Positions 23,301-28,536 of a stretch of 28,536 nt of DNA are shown piece after piece; position 1 is the first letter of the stretch; each line of letters begins with the position of its first letter. Origin of the DNA: Bacteroidota bacterium (lineage in GTDB: Bacteria > Bacteroidota > Bacteroidia > Bacteroidales > Prolixibacteraceae); the NCBI GenBank assembly GCA_023412195.1, contig JAEYNZ010000092.1, positions 1-28,536 on the forward strand, given 5' to 3'. The notes under the pieces were generated by a model that saw only the letters and a list, made by a program, of their open reading frames with translations, was not told where the DNA came from and searched no databases. Position numbers and translations under genes: made by a program.

Positions 23301-25268
23301 GAACTCATTCATTACTGGAACTTTAATGCAACTAACAACCTGCTTCATCCAACATATACATTGATCACTGCGAAACTGGAACCGGGAATTCTTTCAGGCG
23401 CATCTTCGGAAATAACCTATGATACAGGCAGTGGATTTAGTGCAGCAAATGCAAGGTTTGGCAATGGGTCAGGTGCACATCTCCGGGTTAATTATCCGAT
23501 AGGAGCTTCTCTTACCATGGATATTCCCTCTACAGGATTTTCGAAGATCAAAATCATGTATGAAACCAGGCGTTCAGGCCAGGGTGCCGGAAAACAGATT
23601 GTAGAATATTCTGTGAACGGGTCCCAGTTTACAAAATTTACTGAAGTCACAGTGCAAGACAATGATCCAGCTCTTATCCTGATCGATTTAAGTACCATCG
23701 AAAATACAAATAACAATCCAAACCTGAAACTCAGGATTAAATTTGAACAGGCAGGTGGAGGAACTGAAGGAAACAACAGGTTTGATAACATTACGGTAGA
23801 AGGAATCCCGGATGACGGGATAAACCTGCCACCTGAGGTACTGATTCTGCCGGAGGATCTGAATTTAATTGAAGGTGATGATCCTATCAGTATCCTGCTT
23901 CATGAAATGTTCAGCGATCCGGATGACGATCCTCTAAGCTTTATAGTTACCAGTTTATTCCCCGGAGTTGTGAATGCACAAACTGAAAATGGACAGCTCA
24001 ATCTTTCAATTCTTCAGCGGGGTGCAACTAAAATTAAAATCCGTGCTGACGACGGCGTGAATCCTCCTGTAGAACTGGAATTTAATATCATGGTCTATCC
24101 GGAAGCTGTTGTACTTTCAGAAGAAAATTTTCAATTCCTAAGATGGAATGCTGATGCACCGGAAATGACCTTCCCTGAAAATATGCTTTTTTTGCAAAGC
24201 GATAAAAACGATCCGACAATTGCCGACCTGCTTGAATATCCTTATTTTATTCCTGTAGATGAATATGCCGAAGATGATGCGGCAAACATAGGTTTTCCAT
24301 ATCGCAATACCAGAAGGACCCGGTTGACCGGACTTGGCGAAAATGGAATCTCCTTTATAAATACCGGCAGAGGACGTGACCTGGGGGGTGTTCTTGCAGC
24401 AATAAATACAGAAGGGCTTGATGAGGTTCAGGCCAGATGGCTGACTGGAACCATCCTGAAAAACTTACGCCAGTATGGTATAACTTTACAGTATAGAATT
24501 GGGACAGAAGGAGCGTTTATTAACATTCCGGAGACGGGTTATGCAGCAGGAAATGATGGCCATACCGCAAATCAAGATCCTGTCAGCCTGCCTTCTCCAA
24601 TACTCGGACAGCCATACGTACAGCTTTTATGGCGGTACCATTACCTGAACGGCAACAGCGGTGCCCGTTCTGAACTCCGGCTTGATGACATTCTTGTGGC
24701 AGCAAGTCCGCCGGCACCGGATTTAACCCATCCAATGGCAACAACTCCGGTTAACCAGCCTTTTGATATCATATGGAACCATACTGCCAGAACAGACAAT
24801 TATGAACTGCAACTTGCGGACAATGCCGGATTTAATAATCCTGTTGTTTCTAAAACGGGAATTGAGCTGAATGTATACAACCAGAGTCCACTTGAACCAG
24901 GAAAAACATACTATGTCCGTGTCAGGGCTCATAATGCAGGCATAAAGGGCAACTGGTCTGAAGTGCTTGTGATCAATTCCCCTGCAACAGTAACTGATTT
25001 TACTGATGCTGTAAAGGATCAATTTATGTTCTACCCCAATCCTTTCAGTGAATCAGCCACAATTAAGCTTTATCTCAAACAGCCGGGAAAAACCGATATT
25101 TCTGTGAATGACATGACAGGCAGAAAACTACATCAGGTTTACCAGGGAATTTTACCACAAGGTGATCATCAGCTGGAACTTAATCAGCATGGAATAACAT
25201 CCGGGACTTACCTGCTGATCATCCGTACTGAAAATGAAACATTCAGAAGTAAAATCATAAAAAACTGA
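20319..25268 (+). CDS. T9SS-exported CotH-kinase multidomain protein with nested PA14/lamin-tail domains
   Basis: A 1649-residue secreted protein. Layout by residue: signal peptide 1-20; lamin-tail first half about 23-98 (IRINEFMSSN, DWIELFNSG, PGEHLLIWASGK); PA14-like domain about 110-264 (FWISSDDHGQLFLST, YYIKALMKEGGGGDHLAVRW); lamin-tail second half about 270-330 (LHTNFSISAEGEPI, SYGRSPD); chitobiase-C-like segment about 340-475 (IIYTLDGSEPSS). The CotH kinase-like domain spans about 490-840 (GLRIHGGWSRA, LNGEYWGILNIRERYDKHY, WMIYDSDFGFG near 766). InlB-type repeat, jelly-roll-like and Ig-like domains follow to about 1260, a fibronectin-III-like domain about 1467-1557, and a T9SS sorting domain 1569-1649 (FYPNPFSE, GTYLLII). 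CotH proteins can phosphorylate proteins; the PA14 domain suggests glycan binding. The substrate is unknown. Confidence 0.85.
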   Translation: MPKFYLLLLVLFFIVRTPAYPQEIRINEFMSSNELTIQDDDGDYSDWIELFNSGNKSIQLEGWGLTDNPSTPYKWVFPEYIIQPGEHLLIWASGKNRRYKKGDQVNGILREVYTNISGSSLHNLIQHSDYPDNPSSQQIIKDKFEAPVNVADNYGQQMHGILKAPATGNFIFWISSDDHGQLFLSTDQNLAGLRMIAEVPGWSQSREWEKYPQQKSEPIFLEEGKSYYIKALMKEGGGGDHLAVRWQWPDGKKEEPLLAEHLVFEGNLPLHTNFSISAEGEPIILTDNKGNKIDEILPLKLPVDISYGRSPDAAPEFVYFSTATPGMQNNTTGFSEFLEPPVFSHKGGFYNENFQLTLSSTQPGVSIIYTLDGSEPSSDNLSPKSYQYRNQYRQQPGSVEGPFLSRTYRSYNFSTPLQIYNRTSEPNQISQISTTYDSYPWYIPATPVDKAIVVKARAEKDGALASEIVTHTYFVTENGQNPYTFPVISIATQENHLFDYKDGIYVAGEDFENWRTANPSLAADGGSNANYHRNDMQWEYPASFEYFEEDGSNALNQEIGLRIHGGWSRASALKSIRIYARNIYGKSTLDYPFFKDQDYDSYKRILLRNSGNDYWYTWFRDAAMQEMVRHMEFDTQAYQPSIVYLNGEYWGILNIRERYDKHYVARKYNIDEEKVDMLDGNNTVETGNATHYIETLDYISQHGLQSKEHYDYIQTRISVESYIDYIIAETYLANDDWPGNNVKYWRHQIPNYDPSAGSGKDGRWRWMIYDSDFGFGLYDDKGYEKNMLVFATSVSDGWPTPAWSTFLLRNLVENEDFRIRFITRYSDQLNTAFKPDVVKPVIERMKKGIEPEMAKHFDRWQAPADNSNWNRKINVMYNFADQRPAFVWEHLQSFFALEDTYNLTVNVSDPDRGHVIVNTIALQKDTRGVDENPWPWQGSYFKKLPLRLEAVPAKGYEFVRWEGISSTYHEPVLEVNPENDQHFTAVFEKAAKKDELIHYWNFNATNNLLHPTYTLITAKLEPGILSGASSEITYDTGSGFSAANARFGNGSGAHLRVNYPIGASLTMDIPSTGFSKIKIMYETRRSGQGAGKQIVEYSVNGSQFTKFTEVTVQDNDPALILIDLSTIENTNNNPNLKLRIKFEQAGGGTEGNNRFDNITVEGIPDDGINLPPEVLILPEDLNLIEGDDPISILLHEMFSDPDDDPLSFIVTSLFPGVVNAQTENGQLNLSILQRGATKIKIRADDGVNPPVELEFNIMVYPEAVVLSEENFQFLRWNADAPEMTFPENMLFLQSDKNDPTIADLLEYPYFIPVDEYAEDDAANIGFPYRNTRRTRLTGLGENGISFINTGRGRDLGGVLAAINTEGLDEVQARWLTGTILKNLRQYGITLQYRIGTEGAFINIPETGYAAGNDGHTANQDPVSLPSPILGQPYVQLLWRYHYLNGNSGARSELRLDDILVAASPPAPDLTHPMATTPVNQPFDIIWNHTARTDNYELQLADNAGFNNPVVSKTGIELNVYNQSPLEPGKTYYVRVRAHNAGIKGNWSEVLVINSPATVTDFTDAVKDQFMFYPNPFSESATIKLYLKQPGKTDISVNDMTGRKLHQVYQGILPQGDHQLELNQHGITSGTYLLIIRTENETFRSKIIKN

Positions 25269-25295
25269 AAGCCGGCTTTGCCGGTTTTCTTTTTT
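25267..25295 (+). terminator. Intrinsic terminator after CotH gene
   Basis: A 10-bp stem with one G-T pair (GAAAGCCGGC 25267-25276 / GCCGGTTTTC 25280-25289) has a TTT loop and runs into six T. It overlaps the last codon area of the CotH gene. Confidence 0.88.
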
Positions 25296-25392
25296 ATGTT
25301 CACAGGCAGATGAACATTTTGAACTTTTGATACCTGCCTATGTTCTTTTAAATGTTCACACAATTAGCTTCCGTTTAACTTATTTGTTCATC
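25296..25392 (+). promoter_or_regulatory. TGTTCA/TGAACA motif cluster upstream of MscS
   Basis: ATGTTCA (25296-25302) and TGAACAT (25311-25317) form an inverted repeat with an 8-base gap. Further GAAC/GTTC motifs occur through 25390 (TGAAC, ATGTTC, ATGTTCAC, TTGTTCAT). AGGCAG (25304-25309) and CTGCCT (25334-25339) form a second, overlapping inverted repeat. The cluster fills the space between the CotH terminator and the MscS start and could be an operator or structured leader. Confidence 0.35.
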
Positions 25393-25400
25393 CCGGACCA

Positions 25401-26705
25401 ATGGATACCAGAAAAGAAAATACGAGAAATCAGAAGTGGAAAAAGCCAAAAAGTTCCGTAACTGCCCCCAAAAAGACAGGAAGACTTCAAAAGAAAAGGC
25501 GAAGGAAGATTGGGAAGAGTTCTGTAGTTAAAGGGGCCGAGAACCGCCTTAAAGGTTTCAGGCAGGCATCGATACTGGCTGTTGCCATGACCGGATTCAT
25601 CCTGCTGCTGTTTTCATCCGACGAAACTTTTTCCGCTGCAGGTAATACAGAAAGTATTATTCAGGATACAACTGTGATTATAGAACAGGAAGATTCCCTT
25701 AATGCCTATATGACAACGGAAAAAGCTGCCGATGAAGCCATCAGTTCGCTTCAGAACATGTGGAATAATTTCATCATCAATTATCCCAAATTTATTATAG
25801 CAGTAGGGATTCTTATCCTTGCATGGTTCCTTGTTAAACTGATCAGATTTATCCTGGAATCGCTGTTTAAAAAACTGAAAAGCAGGGAGGGTATTGTTAC
25901 ACTTACAGCGATCCTTTTGTGGATAGTTGCTGTAGGAATCGCCTTCAGTGTACTGGTTGGCGACGTGAGGGCGCTGGTAGGTTCCTTTGGACTGATAGGG
26001 CTTGCCCTGTCATGGGCACTGCAAACACCCATAGAAAGTTTCACCGGATGGCTGATGAACGCTTTTCGCAGGTACTACCAGGTGGGCGACAGGATTCTGG
26101 TAGGTGAAGTTTTCGGAGACGTTTACCGCATTGATTTTCTCTCAACTACAGTTTGGGAAATCGGATCACCCTACCAGGCTGGTTTTGTCAGTGCTGAACA
26201 ACCCACAGGCCGCCTCGTAACTTTTCCCAATAATGAAATTCTCACAGGTACTGTTATTAATCTTACAGGAGATTTTCCCTATGTATGGGATGAACTGGAT
26301 GTTGCTGTGGCAAATGAATCAGACATTCCGCTTGCCATGAAGGTACTTGAAAAAGTAGCCACTGAAGCTTTGGGGGATTATATGAAAGTTCCTGCACAAA
26401 ACTATTTTGCTATACTTCAGCGTGCAGGATATACAGATGCTGTACCTGAAAAGCCGCAGGTGTTTCTCGCTGCCAGTGATTCATGGACGAATGTTATCAT
26501 CCGCTATCTTGTAGGAGCTCGCGAACGCCGCAAATGGAAAACTCACCTGTTGCTCAGGGTAAATGAAGAGTTGATTAAACCGGAATACAAAAACAAGATT
26601 ATACCGGTATACATGAGGCAGCAAATTCAATTCATTGATTCGCGTGGTTTACCTGTTGAATCAACCAGATTATACCCGGGAAAAGAAAAAAACGGATCAG
26701 AATAA
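25401..26705 (+). CDS. MscS-family mechanosensitive ion channel
   Basis: A 434-residue membrane protein. A very basic N-terminal tail (residues 1-55, many K and R) precedes a hydrophobic segment (about 58-74). A periplasmic loop and membrane helices follow at about 130-153 (FIIAVGILILAWFLVKLI) and 168-185. The pore helix and MscS signature lie at about 190-235 (VGSFGLIGLALSWALQTPIESFTGWLMNAFRRYYQVGDRILVGEV). A beta domain (VTFPNNEILTGTVINLT) and cytoplasmic C-terminus end the protein. MscS channels open under membrane tension during osmotic downshock. The basic tail is longer than in E. coli MscS and has no assigned role. The real start could be internal, but all candidates keep the channel core. 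Confidence 0.88.
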   Translation: MDTRKENTRNQKWKKPKSSVTAPKKTGRLQKKRRRKIGKSSVVKGAENRLKGFRQASILAVAMTGFILLLFSSDETFSAAGNTESIIQDTTVIIEQEDSLNAYMTTEKAADEAISSLQNMWNNFIINYPKFIIAVGILILAWFLVKLIRFILESLFKKLKSREGIVTLTAILLWIVAVGIAFSVLVGDVRALVGSFGLIGLALSWALQTPIESFTGWLMNAFRRYYQVGDRILVGEVFGDVYRIDFLSTTVWEIGSPYQAGFVSAEQPTGRLVTFPNNEILTGTVINLTGDFPYVWDELDVAVANESDIPLAMKVLEKVATEALGDYMKVPAQNYFAILQRAGYTDAVPEKPQVFLAASDSWTNVIIRYLVGARERRKWKTHLLLRVNEELIKPEYKNKIIPVYMRQQIQFIDSRGLPVESTRLYPGKEKNGSE

Positions 26706-26813
26706 AACCAGAAAATCAAAACACCTGAGAACACAAAGCTATAGTCTATATTGTAATTCATATAATCTCCATTCTTCCTCTAAATAATATAGAGTAAAAC
26801 CCGGTTATGAAAG

Positions 26814-26844
26814 TATGTAAAACGGGAACTACTCATTATATTTG
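26814..26844 (+). promoter_or_regulatory. Promoter candidate for the GH28-like gene
   Basis: TATATTTG at 26837-26844 is a full match to the TAnnTTTG -7 element. A TATG (26814-26817, near TTTG) lies 19 bases upstream. Transcription would begin near 26850, giving a leader of about 14 bases before the ATG at 26864. Confidence 0.5.
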
Positions 26845-26863
26845 AAAAAAAATAAACATTAAG

Positions 26864-28249
26864 ATGATGAAACCAATCAGACAAATCCTGGCACTAATAC
26901 TGCTGATCATTTCAACTGATCTTATATACGCAGGGGTAAAACCTTATCCGGCAACTGAAGGTCTTGAGCAAAGCCGGGCCTATAATGTAAAAATCAATAA
27001 CCAGGACATCTGGACTGAAAAATATGTTTCCAACCTTGTTATGGAACAACTACCCGACTGGTTCAGCGATCCAATGGTCAGGAAGCCACAGGAACAGCAT
27101 ATTGCGAGTTTTGAAGGTTCGGGAAAGCTTCAGGTTTCATTAACAGTTGAAGGTTCGCCCCGGAATGTAAAAATCAGGCCGGCCAGCCGTAAGATTATGC
27201 CTGTAATTGAAGATAATAATATAAGTTTTAACTGGGAAGGGCCTGGTCAGCTTGTGGTTGAAATGGATGATATGCCCCCACTCTTCCTGTTTGCCAATTC
27301 TGAAGAAAAGAATATTCCTTCACCTACAGGTGAGGGAGTAAAATATTTTGCTCCCGGTATTCATAAGCCGGGTTATATTGAACTTAAAGATAATGAAACA
27401 GTTTACATCGCTGCCGGAGCAGTTGTATATGGTGGGATCCGCGCAACTAATGCATCAAATATCAAGGTCATAGGCAGAGGGATTCTTGATGGCAATTATC
27501 AATACCAGCAAATGGTGAAAATTGAAAATAGCAGTAATATTCTTTTTGAAGGGGTTACGGTACGAAATGGCAGAGGCTGGACAAATACCCTCATCAATTG
27601 CAGGGAAGTTGAATATTTAAATGTTAAGGTATTGGGATTTGGACCCAGCTCGGATGGCATAAATCCTGCCGGATCACAGGGTGTCAGAATAACCAACTGC
27701 TTCATGCGCTGCACGGATGACTGTGTTGCAATCAAAGCGCCCAACTACAACCATCCGGTTAAGGATATATATGTTGCAAACAACATCATGATCGGGTTTG
27801 CCTATGCCGATGGAGTAACTATTGGATTTGAAACCAATGCAGAATATGTAAAAAATATAGTCGTGCGCGATTGTGACATTCTGCTTGCACGGGGAGGAAG
27901 CAGGGTCGAAGGGCACAGCGGGTTCAGCATCATTTGTGACGGGCCTGCCGTCATCAGCAATATTGTTTTTGAAAATATAAGGGTAGAACAATCGGAAATT
28001 AAACTATTCGAACTGAATATCACAGATGGCACCCTTTATGATGAAGATGCGCCCGGTCATATCCGGGATGTAACCATCCGGAATGTGGAATGGTTCCATG
28101 ATGGGCCAATTGTAATCCATGGATATAATGAGAACAATCGTGTAGAAAATGTCAGATTTATAAATTGCAAGGTTGCAGGGAAACCATTAAAGCGTGAATC
28201 AAGAAATTTTAGCATAAACCAGTTTACAAGTAATATCCGCGTCCGGTAG
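26864..28249 (+). CDS. Secreted GH28-like right-handed beta-helix glycoside hydrolase
   Basis: A 461-residue protein with a signal peptide (about 1-24, cut after IYA) and a parallel beta-helix from about 165 onward, shown by repeated NIxVxNxxI-type turns. Polygalacturonase-like catalytic aspartates are present: D264 in SSDGINPAGS and D285/D286 in CTDDCVAIK. They are spaced 21 residues apart, as in Aspergillus polygalacturonase. The GHG histidine and RIK motifs are not clear: the only GH is at 350-351 (VEGHSGF), 65 residues after the DD instead of about 21, and no RIK follows. It probably cleaves an acidic or modified glycan, but polygalacturonan specificity is not supported. It lacks a T9SS tail, so it is likely periplasmic. 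Confidence 0.78.
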   Translation: MMKPIRQILALILLIISTDLIYAGVKPYPATEGLEQSRAYNVKINNQDIWTEKYVSNLVMEQLPDWFSDPMVRKPQEQHIASFEGSGKLQVSLTVEGSPRNVKIRPASRKIMPVIEDNNISFNWEGPGQLVVEMDDMPPLFLFANSEEKNIPSPTGEGVKYFAPGIHKPGYIELKDNETVYIAAGAVVYGGIRATNASNIKVIGRGILDGNYQYQQMVKIENSSNILFEGVTVRNGRGWTNTLINCREVEYLNVKVLGFGPSSDGINPAGSQGVRITNCFMRCTDDCVAIKAPNYNHPVKDIYVANNIMIGFAYADGVTIGFETNAEYVKNIVVRDCDILLARGGSRVEGHSGFSIICDGPAVISNIVFENIRVEQSEIKLFELNITDGTLYDEDAPGHIRDVTIRNVEWFHDGPIVIHGYNENNRVENVRFINCKVAGKPLKRESRNFSINQFTSNIRVR

Positions 28250-28295
28250 GTACTGATATAGAAATCATTAATATAATGAAAATCTGATATGACCT

Positions 28296-28330
28296 GAACA
28301 GAGTCTTTCTAAAGGTTCTGTTCTTTATAT
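28296..28330 (+). terminator. Intrinsic terminator after GH28-like gene
   Basis: GAACAGA (28296-28302) pairs with TCTGTTC (28317-28323), with further inner G-T and CTT/AAG pairs, and runs into a T-rich tract. It lies 46 bases after the stop. Beyond it, to 28536, no gene or other signal is seen. Confidence 0.7.
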
Positions 28331-28536
28331 TATGTATTTCATCCCCTGTTTATGATATCTGAAAATTTCCATACCTGCTTTTTTACAGATATTTTGATAT
28401 TACCTGTTGCATAAGAGTCCCTCAATATCAGCAACATAGCCCGTAATGAAATAACTGTAAAATACGCTAAATTTAGGTGCTCCGTGCAGTACAAACCGTG
28501 GAATTCTATGATGCTATACATCAAATAAGAGTCTGG

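Noticed and set aside
28339..28524. Minus-strand 61-residue open frame at the right edge
   Set aside because: No recognisable motif, AT-rich, no promoter or conserved feature; likely chance.

Overview
The window looks like chromosomal DNA of a Bacteroidota member, probably of the Bacteroidales/Marinilabiliales kind. Pointers are a secreted protein ending in a type IX secretion (T9SS) sorting domain, two promoters fitting the Bacteroidota pattern (TTG-like box, about 19-20 bases, TAnnTTTG), few Shine-Dalgarno sequences, a mitochondrial-type aconitase/isocitrate dehydrogenase/citrate synthase set, and at the left edge a GC-rich intergenic repeat of a kind I remember from Bacteroidota genomes. 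No rRNA, tRNA, CRISPR array, insertion sequence or prophage was seen. Taxonomy is inferred, not tested.

Left part (about 0.4-10.4 kb) is a short-chain acyl-CoA region. On the minus strand lie phosphate butyryltransferase and butyrate kinase, preceded by a broken N-terminal fragment of acetate kinase. On the plus strand follow AMP-forming acetyl-CoA synthetase, an OFA-type MFS carboxylate transporter, an 896-residue fusion of ADP-forming acyl-CoA synthetase with a GNAT acetyltransferase, and a sirtuin deacylase. The last three enzymes have the parts of a Pat/CobB-style switch that acetylates and deacetylates acetyl-CoA synthetase. Unlike enterobacterial Pat, the fusion keeps the phosphohistidine of active ADP-forming synthetases (H257), so it may both make ATP from acyl-CoA and modify lysines.

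Middle part (about 10.5-13.4 kb) holds two divergent envelope genes: an Omp85-like outer-membrane barrel protein (minus) and a TonB-family protein with a GTG start (plus).

The next block (13.4-20.1 kb) is the oxidative branch of the TCA cycle: a promoter plus terminator-like hairpin (small RNA or attenuator), then aconitase, two isocitrate dehydrogenases and citrate synthase, closed by a strong terminator. The two dehydrogenases belong to different subfamilies. The first carries NADP-binding residues of the eukaryotic type; the second is the E. coli Icd type, but all NADP determinants are replaced by residues typical of NAD enzymes. The operon therefore probably encodes parallel NADPH- and NADH-producing steps.

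Right part (20.3-28.3 kb) encodes a 1649-residue T9SS-exported CotH-kinase protein in which a PA14 domain is nested inside a lamin-tail domain, an MscS channel, and a secreted GH28-like beta-helix hydrolase. The strongest candidates for something new are the acetyl-CoA/acetylation region with its two regulatory hairpins and the dual-cofactor isocitrate dehydrogenase pair.
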